Position numbers and translations under genes: made by a program. A model generated the notes under the pieces. The model made no database searches and was not told the DNA's origin. It worked only from the letters and a program-made list of their open reading frames with translations. From Bidens hawaiensis (lineage: Eukaryota > Streptophyta > Magnoliopsida > Asterales > Asteraceae), in NCBI GenBank assembly GCA_021521415.1, contig JAIQDT010003828.1, positions 62,001 to 126,000 on the forward strand: a stretch of 64,000 nt of DNA. The letters run 5' to 3'. Positions 45,058 through 57,575 of this stretch are shown piece by piece. The stretch's first letter is position 1; each line of letters starts with the position of its first letter.

Positions 45058-47042
45058 ATGCACACCCGCCATTCTGGCCGACAGTCTCCGTTAATTTACG
45101 AGCCCGAAATAGAGAGGTTAGCTCGGCAGAACCGAGTACAAAACAGAAATGCAGAAATGGCAGACTAGAACCAGAACAATGACCAAAACCAAGACCCACT
45201 CCCACAAACTAACACGTTTCACCCAGCCAACATACCTGACCTACCAGACTTCAATAACCAAAATGACCAAAATCACTCAGCTCGTGCTTCCAGAACCCGA
45301 AACCAAAACCCAAGACGAAACCTAAACCTCGACTTTGACCGAGCCGGACCATCCGCTCCAAATAATAACCCCAACCGCCGAGTTCGGATAAATATCGATG
45401 ATTTTCAACCAGTGTTCCGACAAAAGGGGAAGACGAAGGGGAAATTAATTATGGAAACGAAGGTTTGGAGATTGATAATGAGGTAGACAGATGGGCTAAA
45501 AATAATCGGGCAGTTGAGCCCGAGAACGAAGGTTTTGAGCAGGAAGATGTGAATAATGGTAATCGGGATGAAGATGTAGACGAGCCGGTTAATCGAAGAC
45601 GGGCTGAACCAGTTAACAGAAACGAAAGGGGTCGAGACAGGGTGAATCGGGCGAAATGACCCGAAAGAGTTCGTGGTATTCAGGTTAACCGGGGAGGTTT
45701 GGGAAACCCCGGGGGGCTTAGGAGGAATTATATGGCTCCGGTTCACGGTGTTAACAGTCGGTTCAGACCGGCTATCTCGGACGGAGCATCCCCGTTGGTC
45801 CCACAGGAACGAGTGCAGGGACAACAAACTTTTAAGTCATGACCATCTTACATTAACATCGTTCCTCATTTCCACGGGTTGGCTTCGGAAGACCCTTATT
45901 CACACTTGACCGATTTTTCGGCTATTTGCGGGTCTATTGGTGATGGCACGTTCGATCAGGATGAAGTCCGGTTGCGATTATTCCAGTTTTCCCTGAAAGA
46001 CAAAGCAAAACTCTGGTTTAATTCACTGCCGATGCACAGTATCAGAATTTGGGCTGAGATGCAGCAGGTGTTTCTAAACGAGTTTTATTCACAGTCGAAG
46101 CCTACATAGGCCCGTTCAGACATTCGCAACTTTTCATAGTTCTCTGGTGAGTTATTTCATGAAGCTTTTACCAGGTATAAAGACATGATCAGGAAATGCC
46201 CACATCACCAAATCGAACTGTGGGAACTGGTAAAGTGTTTTGTTGATGGGTTGACATACGAGGACCGAAAGCATCTTAAGGCCTCGTGTAATGGTTTGTT
46301 GCTGAATCAGCCTGAGAAAGATGATTGGGATTTTTTAGAGTTTATGTGTGAAGATTCGAAATCTGAAGCAACGGCTGAAAGACGAAGACGGGGTAATTCA
46401 TCAAGGTCAGTTAAGTCAGTTACGAGTGAGTCTGAAAGAGTTACTGAGTTGGAACGTGAACTAGCTGAGTTGAAAAAAAGTAAGAAAAAAGAGGTCGGGA
46501 AAGTTGGAGTGAAATTCCCGGTTTGTGAAGATTGTGGTAAGCTCGGCCATAAGGCAGAAAATTGCCCTGAGTTTTATGATGATGAGGAGGATGAACCCGA
46601 GGAAGTTAATTATGTTTACGGTGATTCCAATGGTCAAGGGTTGAATTCAAACACCTATCACCTGGGCCTGAGGAATCACCCGAACTTTCGTTACGGGAAC
46701 GCGTCTACACAGTTGAACCCGAACTTTCAGGGATCGAGCCAGAACATGTTGCAGGGTAATTACCGCAAGGGAGGTTATCAGCAGCAGCAAGGTTCGTATG
46801 ATCAGAATCGGGGGTATAACAGAGACGGTAACCGGGGTGGAAATTCGTCGGGTAATCAGGACCAGCAGAGAGGGTCCTCGGGAAATTCGGATGAGTCGGT
46901 GCACTCAAAGTTGGATGCATTGCGGAAGGTTATGACTGATCATAAAGCTGAAACGAAGCAACAGTTCGAGTTACGAGATAAGTCGTTAGAGGCAATGAAG
47001 AAGCAGATCGGTCAGCTCGCTTCAGATGTGGCAAAGTTATAG
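45058..47042 (+). pseudogene. Athila-like gag, unit 3
   Basis: Same order of parts as unit 1. A private stop near 45166 (cagacc to cagact, giving tag) interrupts the head, in addition to shared lesions. The frame 46185-47042 covers capsid end, coil, the CEDCGKLGHKAENC knuckle and the Q/N/G-rich tail. Confidence 0.87.
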
Positions 47043-47120
47043 AAGAGCACGAGCCAACTCCCGAGTGACACCACAGTCAACCCGAACCATTACTGCTCAA
47101 GCTCCAAGAAGGGAAACAAT

Positions 47121-48107
47121 GTGCACATCAACGCTGTAAGTCTTTTACCTCATTTTGAAATTTCTGTTGTTGAAGTTGATTCACCACCACAGTTTTTTAA
47201 GGGGGTGGTGGAAGATTTTAGTGGTGAAAGTGTCGGTCAAAATGAATCAATTTTCCAAAATGAATCAGACCCAAAAACATATGAAATGTCTTTTTGTGAA
47301 AATTGCACATGTGAAAAATGTTTAAATGGTAAATCGACCAACATGAGAGATGAGGAGGTGGAGAATAATACCACCTCAAGTAAACTCCAAGACCCGGGAG
47401 TGCCACTTTTATCAATTCAAATTGGGAAATTTAAAACTGATCGGGCACTTCTAGATCTTGGAGCATGTGTTAGTATCATGCCTGGTAGTTTATATGATCA
47501 GTATGAATTTGGCCCATTAAAAAGGGTAAACACCACCGTGGTGTTGGCGGACCAAACTCATACACTTTCACGGGGCATGGTGACTAATGTAATGGTTCAG
47601 GTGGAGGAATTTTTCTACCCAGTTGACTTTCTTGTACTTGACTATGCCAAACGTGAGAATAATACACAACCGCAAGTCATATTGGGTAGGCCATTCCTTG
47701 CCACAGCACATGCAGTAATTGATTGTGCTAAGGGGATATTGGAGATTAAGTGTGGGGATCGTGATAAAAGGTTACCATTGTTTGAAAATGCTACTAACCA
47801 TGTTGTTGACAAGTGTGAATCCTTGAGAAAGGATCACACAGAAGAGAAATGTTTTGTGACTGACAGGAATGAGCTAAGGAGTAGCATGAAGGAGAAAGGA
47901 TGGAATGAGATGTTGTATGGAGTTAGAGATGGTGAGGAAGCAACTACAAGAAAGGGAAAGAAGACGAAAAATAAAGAGGTAAAAAAACCGTCAGACGTAA
48001 ATGAAAAATGGCAGGATCATGGCGTTCCAAAAGGTTGGGAGGAATCTCTTGAGGAGCGTGCATGTAACGAGAAGGCTGCACGGGGTCAGGCTAAACGCCC
48101 ACCTTGA
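47121..48107 (+). pseudogene. Athila-like aspartic protease ORF
   Basis: A 328-residue open frame that is part of the former gag-pol. A linker (about 1-90) precedes the retropepsin core: LLDLGACVSIMPGSLYDQYE (about 110-130) with the catalytic Asp in DLGA, VILGRPFLATAHAVIDC (about 185-203) as the ILGRPFL hallmark, then a lysine-rich tail where pol should begin. The protease core is undamaged, but without reverse transcriptase or integrase it is a leftover. The tandem breakpoint (47369-47375) falls in its linker near residue 84. Confidence 0.85.
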
Positions 48108-50230
48108 ATGTCATCAAATTTTCAAAAGGGTGGTATTTGTACATTTTGTATATTTTTAGTTTGCATTTTTTTTATTTATTACTAATTGTATTTCAAGCGT
48201 ACCATCATAGTAAAAGCTAAGTGTGGGGATACCGCTCCACGAGAAAATGAGGTTTCAGTTAAGCGACCCAGAGTGCTTTCATGTTCATTTTGCTGTGGTT
48301 AATCCAGGTACGTGTATATTATGTTGTAACCGAACTTTGTGGGTGTAGTTCACTATAAACCCTCACGAGACCCCACTCGTCCTCCCGGGCTACCGGGGGG
48401 TTTACAGGGCTTGTTGCATACGCTAAATGCAATCGTGATTCCTACGAAAGTGAGTTAGGTCTTTTAATGTTTTTAACTAATTTAACAGAATTTATTACGA
48501 AACGACTTAATTTGGCTCGGTAATTCTTTTAATAAAATTAACAGAAAATCATTTTCATAACTCGTAAAAGACCTATGTCTTACACTTGTGAGAAGCTTGC
48601 TTCTACACGTCTCGAGATTTTGCAGGTTCGGTTGTCAGTTTGGTGCTTGGTCGAGACGAGAGTGTACGAGTGTTTATGAGAGTTCGCGAGCCGACTGGTC
48701 CTTTTCCAATCTCATTGATATCAGGTGATTTCGGTTTCATAATTTATTTTGTCTTATTAGTTTAAATGTTAAAAGTGTAATTGTATATTTGCTAGGAGAA
48801 CCGTCACATTTGAGCCCCGAATTTTTAAAATTGTTGAACAGTCAAAAAGTCAAGTTCAACCGCGTCCCTCAAATGTTCATTAATTGTTTAAATATTTTAA
48901 CATTGAAGACAATGTAAACTTCAAGTGTGGGGATGGGGGAAATTTGAAAATTTTAGCCCGATAGTACCTCGAAGAGTGTTCGGAAACCAAAGTTATTAAT
49001 TGTTAATTATTGTCATTAATGCCAAGTTATAGGTTTCTGGTCATGGTTGGTTTTTTAGCTTCTCGATAGTTTTACTCACGAATGTTTTCAAAAAGAGAAG
49101 TTGAAAATGGGGTCGTTTAGGCGGGGATAACGAGTCAAGGGGACGGGTATACATGTTTCATATCGGCAGCCCATTATTCCAGACATATTGTGAGGTGGCC
49201 CCCTGTACTTAATACACATACTATGTAATAGATATAAAACATGTCTTACACCATTGATTGAGGGAAAACCAGTATGTTTTACATAGTTAGAACTTGTTTG
49301 TCACATGCTTATCGAGATCATAATACCACCACCTGTATGGAGATTAGGACTTTAGAAATCCCTTACGTACACTTTTCCCCCCACTAAATAAATTTTCTTA
49401 CCCGACATTATTCCCCTAAGAGCCCATTTGGACCATATTCCTTTTCATTTATTAAACTGAACGTTACACTCCATTTCAGCCTTGGCCTTCACTTTATTTT
49501 AACCCTGTGTGATGAAATCCAGTTCGTTATCGAGTTGTATATAGTCAGTTGTTGAGAATAGTACACAATGTACGTATGTCTCGGTTGAGTTGTAAATATG
49601 TGTTTATTAGAGTTGTATATTCATTAGCTTCAGTATATTGTCTATCAGCTGCAAAAAAATAAAAAAAAAAAAATCAGCGAAAAGCCAAAAAGAAAGTCAG
49701 ATCTTACTCAGTTATGTAATTAGCAGTCTGTTTATTTTTGATTAGTTGTTTGTGTATTTGTAAACTGGGTTACATCCACCTTAGTCACTAAATATGCCTA
49801 TTCCGCACCCAACCTAAGCCCCAGCATAACCTTAGTCCGAGTCTTTATGCAACCGGTGGGTAATGGGTGGAGATAATACAGGCCTGCAAGCTTATTAAGT
49901 TGTGACTCATATTTGGTATTTGAGGGTAGAGACATATACTGGCACATCTTTTGCTAGTCCAGATATTAAGAGGAGTGTTGTAGTGTGAGGGGTATGAACA
50001 TGTATGCTTTAACCGGAAACAAAGTACACTCGTCTGGATGGCTCTATTGTTTTTATTATAGTACTTAACCGTATTTGTGGGATGTCAATCTAGAAAGTGT
50101 CAATCTGGAAAACTGGGTATGACCTTAAACATTACTAGTATTAATGGCGATAATTCACATACCTATGATGGAGGTTAATGTTTACTTTAGAGTTTTGCTT
50201 GAGCGCAAGCAAAAGATAAGTGTGGGAATG
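48108..50230 (+). other. Athila-like 3' non-coding region
   Basis: No ORF of note. The word aagtgtgggga occurs at about 48221 and 48922, and a relative (aagtgtgggaatg) abuts the 3' LTR at 50219-50230, where it serves as polypurine tract; another lies within the protease ORF near 47748. This repeated purine word near Athila 3' ends is typical. A poly-A-rich patch is at about 49655-49675. Confidence 0.7.
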
Positions 50231-51478
50231 TGATTCGCGGGTATTTTGTATATATATTAGTGTATTAATTATGTAGTTTTATTGAGTATATTGTTAGAAC
50301 TTTTGTACTTCATACGTGCTTTGTATTTCAGGTAATTGATCGTTAAAGATGCTAAATGCGAGACCTGCACGAGCATGGAATGATATCTCGGGAAGACCGA
50401 AGCATGATTTGATGTCTTGCGAAGTGTTACAAGGATTTGGGAAGAGTATGGATGAGAAATCATAAGCCAATGCTAAAACTGAACAAGATGGGTTGACAAA
50501 ATGCGACCTTGAAGTAAAACGAGTATATCCTGAGCTAGAAAATGAGTTACGAGAGCCATAATATATGAATTTTGGGTTTCTCGAAGAGAGGAATCCAAAT
50601 ATGAGGTTTTCTTAGGTCGTGGTACGCGACGGGTAGGGTCTATGGCCATCGCGATACGCGATGGTCTTAAAAAACGTGAAAAAACGAATTTTGACCTATA
50701 TCTTCTATTTTCCGAACCCTAATCAGGATTGATGACCAGCAGCAGCTATTAGGCGATTTTGGGTGAATTCCAGGGCTACCAATCATCTCTTGATCAATCC
50801 TAATGGCCTTCCTCATCATAATTGAAGATCCATTGATGACGATGCTCGGCTAGTCTTCTCCGAATCATACCTGGGATGTAAAGTTTGTAACAATTTCAGT
50901 TTTTCTCATGTAATTAAGAACACTTGTGTATTATTATTTATGATTGATATATGATTATTGATGTTTAGTATTTCTGTGTGTTCGGTCGGTTTAGGTTTAC
51001 GTTGGTCTGAACGATCTGTTACTAGTTGCTACATAATTAGTCATATAACTGTTTGGTTAGATTGAATACGATAAAACATACAATTGCCCTTTAACTGAGT
51101 CACACTGGCAAGGACTGTTTGATAACCAGTGCCGTATGTAACGTAATTGTTGATGTCTAAGGTTTTTATGATTGATTAGTTTTCAGTTAATCGTTAATAA
51201 TTAATCTGTTAGGTTGCATGAGATAACTGTTGGTTGCTTACTTGAATTCCCGGGTGTGATTTTTTTGTTAACTGCTTAATACTCGTTTACTTGTTCGTTG
51301 CTTAGTTCTTTAAATTCAAACTATTGCTTGTGTGATCAGCACTAAAAAATCATTCACTTCAGAATTAGAAATCTGTTACACGAATACATTGACCACATAC
51401 TCCTTGTGATATGATACCCTAGTTGCTCTAACTATTTAGAATAATTAGGTTTTTGATTGACTCAAACGACGGTCATCA
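50231..51478 (+). repeat. Athila-like 3' LTR
   Basis: It starts TGATTCGCGGGTATTTTG and ends GACGGTCATCA. Its first bases and about 25-35 others differ from the 5' LTR copies. It is followed by gtgtg and hAT transposase sequence. Confidence 0.93.
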
Positions 51479-51483
51479 GTGTG

Positions 51484-53150
51484 CTTCCTTTTTACCTCTT
51501 AGATGCCGATTCACAAACCGCATTCATCAAGTTTATAAGTGGGTGCTTTCACGGCCTACTAGTCGTTGTTTTTTTCACAAAAGACGATCTCGTGCTTGGC
51601 CCATACATTTGAAAATAATGGCCATAAAGGTCTTGAAAGTTTTTGTTAAACTTTTCCTTTGCTTCCGTCGACAACTTCGGGTCGATCTCGTGCATACCCA
51701 TGTTGTCGAATATTTCCTCGGTCGTTGTCTCGACCCCATGAACATTCCAATAGGGGTTTAAAGCGGCGGCACAATTAAAGACCAGCGGTGTGTTTTCAAA
51801 ATATTTTAAAAACTTTTCCTTCATTGCCGCAACAATATTTTTGAAGAGTTTGTTCTTCTCCTCAAACTCTTTAAAAGTACAAGACATGTAGTACAATTCT
51901 TGCAAAACCCAACAACTAGTAGGATAATAGACTCTCGATAACTTTGTTGTTGAGTTTTTGAACACGTCAAGATACCCCAACAAAAAACCGACACTGACCC
52001 AAACACTTTCCAGAAGCATATCGGCCTCGCGTACGTCAACAAGATTGTTATGAAAACTTTGTAGAGTTTGGCGTTGGGCGAAAGCACACTTGAGCATATG
52101 ACAAGTTGAGTTCCAACAAGTTGGAACGTCCCAATTCGGCCCCAAATACTTTCTTTCAACCGACTTGCAATAGTTCTTATATTCAAGATTTCTTCTTTTA
52201 CCACTTTTGAAGACATCTTGTAACACAAGTCTAAAGAATTTTAAATCGTCACAAATGTTTTCATTGTCGAGACCTTTTTGAGTAACCAAGTTGATGATAT
52301 GTGCAACACATCGAACATGAAAAAAATCCCCGTAACAAGGTGGTGAATATTTAATGATAAATTTTTCGGCCGCCTTAGTATTGTTTGATGCGTTGTCAAA
52401 CGAAATCGAAAATATTTTATTTCTCAAGTTTTAGGTCGTTAATACTTCATCAAGAAATTCAAACAATTTTTCGACGGTATGTGAGAACGGGAAGTTTTCA
52501 AAAGCGATGGTGCGTTTCATCAATTACCATGTCACCGGATTAACCCAATGAACGGTGACACATATGAATGATTCGGGTAACCCGTGTGGTGCCAACCAAA
52601 CATCGGTAGTTAAACTAACCATCGCTTATAAAGAATGGAAAAACTCGATTAAATCTTTTTTAGCACACTCCCACAACTTGATACAATGACGTCTTAAGGT
52701 AGTACCACTTACATGTGTGAATCGCGGTTGTAGAGTTTCTCGAATTAACGACATCAAATCCGGGTCGTCAAAGTGGTTAAACGGCAAAACTCGTTGAATA
52801 ACAAACTTTGCCATTCTATCTTGAACTTGATTCGTGTTGTAACGAAATAGTGTACCATCTTTACCCAAGTCAACTTGATCGGTCGCGCCAATGCCTTTCA
52901 AGGCCTTGCAATATGGCTTCTCGATGTGCTTTCTCAAAGTCGAGTTGGAATCGTGCTTTAATTGTGTTCCACATAGTTTGCAACGAGCCTTTTGATCACC
53001 ATCGACATTGACAACCAAATCCCAATTCTTCCATATGTCTTAGTTGCGGTTATGGGTGATGACCTCAAGAACTTTTGGGTCATATATAGCACAAACGGGT
53101 TCAATAAAAACACTCTTCTTAGCTTGTTGTTAGTTTTTTTGGTGGGTGCC
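51484..53150 (-). pseudogene. hAT transposase, N-terminal and core parts
   Basis: Minus-strand pieces of a RICESLEEPER/DAYSLEEPER-like transposase. BED zinc finger: VVNVDGDQKARC, CKLCGTQLKHDSNSTLRKH, EKPYC (52.86-53.02 kb), with the upstream start (MAPTKKTNNK at 53152) now in another frame. Linker: LTTDVWLAPHGLPES and VHWVNP (52.5-52.62 kb). Core: SISFDNASNNTKAAE, FHVRCVAHIINLV, WDVPTCWNSTCHML, VFNCAAALNPYWN (51.55-52.43 kb). Stops occur near 52623, 52526 and 52432, and there is a frame change near 53019. The protein ends at the Athila junction and resumes at 43646. Confidence 0.88.
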
Positions 53151-53219
53151 ATAATAATATTGAGTTGGATGGTCGGGTTTGCTAAAGGAGAAGTATTTTA
53201 GTTTGTTTTTGAGTTTGGT

Positions 53220-53691
53220 GGTGAAACAAGTGGTGGAAAACAAGTTATATATAGGTTTCGGGCATAAAAACCGGTTCCAACGGCTATATATCCGTTGGAA
53301 CCGGTTACAACGGTTATTATTTTCTCAAAAACCGGTTCCAACGGTAATATAGCCGTCGTTGGAACCGGTTACAACGGCTATAATTCTCTCAAAAACCGGT
53401 TCCAACGGCTATATTACCGTTGGAACCGGTTCCAACGGCTAGTTTGACCAGCAGTTGACTTTTTTTAAAATAAAAACCGCCGGAATCGGTTATTGCGGGT
53501 AGGAACCAGACCGGGTACAATTTGGAACGGGGTAGGAACCGATTAGAAATATAATAAGTGGAACCGGGTATGGATTTCGGGTATAAAAAAAACCCAAACC
53601 GGATATTAGGTCAATTGGCTACGAACTGGAACCGGTTCCGGGTCGGTTCCACCGGTTCGGTTCCGGAACCGGTTTTTTTTGTGCACGTCTA
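53220..53691. repeat. hAT subterminal AACCGGTTCC / AACGG repeats
   Basis: At least eight copies of aaccggttcc(aacgg) or its inverse occur in both orientations, including the palindromic pairs ccaacggctatat / atatccgttgg. The left end (30530-30860 and copies) has the same motifs. Such subterminal repeats bind hAT transposases. The end is gtgcacgtcta. Confidence 0.75.
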
Positions 53692-53762
53692 CAAATCCTT
53701 GTGTATAATCTATATCTCAATAGATATATGAATATAGTTGGATTATACACAAGGATTTGTAG
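53689..53762. repeat. Perfect 22-bp inverted repeat at the hAT right border
   Basis: Arms 53689-53710 and 53741-53762 are exact reverse complements around a 30-base AT-rich loop. The first two or three bases of the left arm are the last bases of the hAT end. It may be a fold-back formed by repair after transposition. Confidence 0.88.
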
Positions 53763-55430
53763 GTTGAAAAGGCTCATATACATCCACATAACTACTTGTG
53801 AGCCTCATATATAATTAGACAGGTAGCGTAAGTTATGTTCTTTTTTAAGTTGAGCCATTTTCTGCACCACAATATCTAGGTGTCAAGTTTGAGTTTGTTT
53901 GCTCTTGGTTAAGCTCTATATGATAACACCAACACCTAAATCAAAATTGGTTGTTTTTCATACAACGTAGCACACATCTGTCTTTTTTATCGCAAGAGAT
54001 TTTCTAGAAGATCATATCTGTTTTTGAAAGCGGACAACTATTTTAGGACACTAAATAAAAATATAGACAATAATTTTCGGACACAGGGAGTGTTAAATTA
54101 TTAATTCTGCATATTGTTAATACAAAAAAATCTGCTTTCGTACACAAAAAGTAGAAAAGATCCTCTAGTGTTCGGTCTCAAACCTTCCACGCTGTCGTGT
54201 TCTGTGAAAGGTGGTTAAACAGATGATTGAACCGAGTCCAGGGCCATATCCCATTATTTCCCTCGTATATCATACAACATCTGTAAGAAAACTAAACAAT
54301 CGATGAGGAAATACGTACGTGTGGTTCAGATAACGGGTCAAAACTATATTAGTTTAATAATTAGTGCCAGATATGATTACAAAGAGTTACATGTTACATC
54401 AATGATAAACTTTTTGATATATTGTTTAGACTAGTGAACAAACGAACGTTCAGTATAGCGTTTGGCTGGAAATTCGTTAAATTAATAAATAAATGAGGAG
54501 GCGTTTTTGTTCAAATTTCGAACTTTTAACCAGAAAGATATCGTTCGTTTAGTTGGTCATGTTCGATCGCTTGTTCGGTTAAAGTTAAACGACTATACAC
54601 GACCATTAAACGTATAGATCAGTAAACGAACCGAACGTTTAGTAGATCATTTGAATAAAAGTTCGTTAGTTTAATAAACTTGTTCAAATTCGAATTTTAA
54701 CATGTAAACCCCGTTCGTTTAGTGTAATATGGTTAAAGGGGAAGAACATGTGGTTAGTGATTACAATGCATAAAACTCATCTGCACATATGCCATATGAC
54801 AACATTTCAGTCACACAATAAAGAGATACATAAAAGAAACAATATGGTTATAACTTATAATTTAAGAATACTTACATGCATGGTGACATTTTGAAGTTGA
54901 CATATTAGTTATGGGGTTAAGCTAAGGTAGTTAGGTGTTTTGCTAAAGTCGGTTGAAATTAAAGCGAGACAAAGTGGACATGCACAAGCATGCCAACAAC
55001 CAAAGTTTAGAATTCAAACATCTTTGTGAACCTGTAAACAAAATCAAATTATAAAACATAGCTTTTAATGAAACTAACAATCATTAATTTATAACAATGA
55101 TGTTCAAGCTCAACATGTTTTGTGTGAGTAATAAATAGCCTCTTGATATATAATGAATCATAATAACACTTAGTAATAGAAAAAAAATTAAATGCCTAAC
55201 TTAAAATACAACATTAATAAGACTCAGAACTTGGTACCTAATCGGTACTAGTTTCCGTTTTTCTCATCCCTAACATCATGTTACATCAAAAATAGAATAA
55301 AAGATAAATTCGTCAACACCTAATAACAACAAATTATAACTATAGTATAAAAGAAAAGTATGGCGCCACAGTGTCATTTAGCATGCTAACTTGCTCTAGG
55401 CATGTGCACATATGCTAGGCCATCCACGAA
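53763..55430. other. Unassigned AT-rich DNA, possible MITE remnants
   Basis: No coding is evident. 54420-54720 is rich in gttcgttt / aaacgaac words in both orientations, as in decayed hAT-type MITEs. Near 54075 ggacacagggagt resembles a degenerate Stowaway end. Borders cannot be set. Confidence 0.4.
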
Positions 55431-56400
55431 TCTATCTCCTTTACTTTTATCCTTGTCAAATCAATTTTGCTTCAATCTTCAGACTTCAGTCTTCCATCGA
55501 TTTTTTATTTAGGGTTTATTGAACCTTTTCCGCCTATTGTTTCTGGGTTCCCTCTCTGAAATCTTGGTGGCTGTTGTGTAGCATTGGTCTTCTAAACGGA
55601 CAACTGCCTTAGTGTTGGTCGCACCTCGATTGTTGTCGGGTTCCTTTTTCTAACCCTAGGTGGCGATTGTGTGATGGTGGTCTGTTGAGGTGACGACTGT
55701 CTCTGTGGTGGTAACCGATATACGATTAACCTATCTTTGTACCAGGAAGTTATGATAAAGGTTGTGTGTTTAATTTGCTAGAGGTTGCGTGTTTAATTAT
55801 AATAAAGGTTGTGGAAATTATAGAATCTCACATGCGGCTATGATGATGACTTTTAATTTTAACAAAGTTAAGACTTTTACGTGTCTTGGCAAGGCAACCG
55901 AGATGGCCGTGTGTTTGAATTTGCTTTCACATGGCAACCGGTGTACGTGCAGCCATGCCGGATCATGTCTCTTTCTTTGATTGTTCAGAAATCTGAGCAT
56001 AATTGTTTCGTTATCATGTTCCTTCGATGGTTTTGCGTATTTATTCTGTTGCAGGTGGGACTCAAACCTCCACTTTCTTTAGCAGACGCGTTTCTACCAT
56101 TTTATTCAGTTATGGTTTAGATGCAACATATATTACTTTTAAATAATTTTAGTTTTTAATCTTTTTACATATTGTTTGAATACTTACGGATGATGCGTCG
56201 AACGACGAATCAGTTATCGTTTGATTATTATATGGTCCTCATTCTTTCAGCTTTGGGGAACGCAAAATGGACAGCTGTAAATACTACTAAAGTGGACGAG
56301 TTAGAATCTCATAATCATGAACGGGAGGTTTTGTCAAGAAAACCGAGTCTGAGAAATAAGTTTAAAACATCATCGATATGATTAATTGCAAGTCAATATT
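55431..56400 (+). other. Possible decayed exon region, unrecognised
   Basis: Pyrimidine-rich, 5'-UTR-like DNA (55440-55560) leads to frames with somewhat protein-like composition, notably 56172-56381 (LGNAKWTAVNTTKVDELESH, REVLSRKPSLRNKF) and a gcaggtgggactcaaacc splice-acceptor-like site near 56053. I recognise no family. A host gene remnant or captured fragment are both possible. Confidence 0.25.
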
Positions 56401-56724
56401 TGGGCTGCCTTCTAAAGTCAGGTTGTAATTTATACACTTTTCTTAATTTATATATTTTGAGTACCATAGATGATTATAAATTGGATTTGCATACATATTT
56501 AAAAAGTTCCAGGAATGATGTTGACAGTTCTAACTTAACTGGTTGCAAGTCTCGCATCAAACAGCTGATTTGATTGGGTTATTCCAGAAGACATTCGTTT
56601 TCAAAGGTTTGTTTTGACAATAGTTGGTCATATTTGTTTAGTAATGTTTTATGCTCTTACATTTCCCCAATTGATGGGTGTTCAGATTGGTTTGCCATTT
56701 GAGTTTATTATTATATCAATCAAT

Positions 56725-56860
56725 CATGCCCAGTAAAATCCCACCGACAGCAAAGCTATAAGTAGGGTCTGGGGAGGGTGGGATGTAGGCACACCGTACC
56801 TCTATCCAAAGGAATGAAGAGGTGGCTTCCAGAGAGACCCTCGGCTCTAAGTACATGTGT
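56725..56860 (+). mobile_element. SINE-like fragment
   Basis: The string gggtctggggagggtgggat, an acc-type middle (caccgtacctctatcc), gaggtggcttccag and gagaccctcggctc match the conserved 3' body of a widespread plant SINE type. The tRNA-like A and B boxes are not clear, and the adjoining sequence (to about 57000) is AT-rich with TAATAA runs. Confidence 0.5.
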
Positions 56861-57575
56861 ATGAAGCAAAATAAAGGAAATCAAAGTTTAACAGTTATAT
56901 ACAAACTACTACTAATTATAATAATATTAATAATAAGATCACAGTTTAACAGCTATATAAAAGCTAATAATAATTATAATAATATATGTAAGGGAAATAC
57001 CATTATGGTATGCGACCTAAATAAATTAAGTCTAAGCCCTAAGGTATTCAATTCTCTCTAGAAATCCTTAACTTTAATTCTACTTCTCCACGAATTCTTA
57101 TCCTCAACCATGTCCTTGGAGAGGTTTAGGTCTATCAAATCATGCCTAATCCTCTCATCCCAAACTTAAAATATATAATGACTATCTATTAGTGAAGGGA
57201 CATATAAAAATAAGAATAAACAACATAATCTCTGTTGATAGCCGTCGTCAGTAATCTTATTTACATTTGTTGCCTTAGAAGTATCATTTCATACCAAATC
57301 ACAGGATGCCTTTAGAGCTTTACCTACTTATTTAGCACTAAGCCATCACATTATCCTGTTTAATGCTGATTACAAGGTTATTTATGGTTCTTGAAACATA
57401 TGTATAGGAAAATAGTTTAAAATAGATCATATAGTTTAAGCCATTATTTGAAGTGTGTGTTAATTGTAACGAGATTGAATCTAGCGTGACAATCTAACAA
57501 TATAACTGAAAACTTAGTTTATAAATTCTTTTTTTTATTTAATAATTTTAAGTTGACTAATGCATAATATAGAAT
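56861..57575. other. Unassigned AT-rich DNA
   Basis: It contains two related TAATAATAAT-rich stretches around 56930 and 56975, produced by a local duplication of acagttta(ac)agctatata words. No gene is seen. Confidence 0.45.

Larger units (their letters stand above)
41343..47375 (+). repeat. Tandem unit 3 of 3
   Basis: The last copy starts at TACCACC (41343) and continues past the breakpoint at 47369-47375 into the unique remainder of the Athila element, so here the Athila sequence is uninterrupted. The unit is about 6.03 kb; the 39-base difference is explained by a deletion at 42335-42345 that removed the Helitron-like hairpin. Confidence 0.93.
43647..51478 (+). mobile_element. Athila-like element, complete ends, no pol (unit 3 and beyond)
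   Basis: 5' LTR 43647-44893, primer site 44897-44914, gag 45058-47042, protease ORF 47121-48107, about 2.1 kb non-coding, 3' LTR 50231-51478. Flanked by gtgtg on both sides (43642-43646 and 51479-51483). No reverse transcriptase, RNase H, integrase or envelope-like ORF is visible, so it is a non-autonomous deletion derivative. The two LTRs differ by roughly 2-3 percent by eye, more than the three 5' LTRs differ from one another, so insertion preceded triplication. Confidence 0.9.
42607..53691 (-). mobile_element. hAT element (RICESLEEPER-like) interrupted by Athila
   Basis: Left end TAGAGGTGGACAT at 42607, right end (inverse TAGACGTGCACAAAA) at 53691. Removing the Athila element at 43647-51478 plus one gtgtg joins a transposase on the minus strand: N-terminal BED finger near 52.95-53.03 kb, core 51.5-52.6 kb, C-terminus 43.22-43.65 kb. 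Eight-base flanks (atgagata, caaatcct) do not match, so the left border may be rearranged. Multiple stops show it is dead. Confidence 0.78.
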
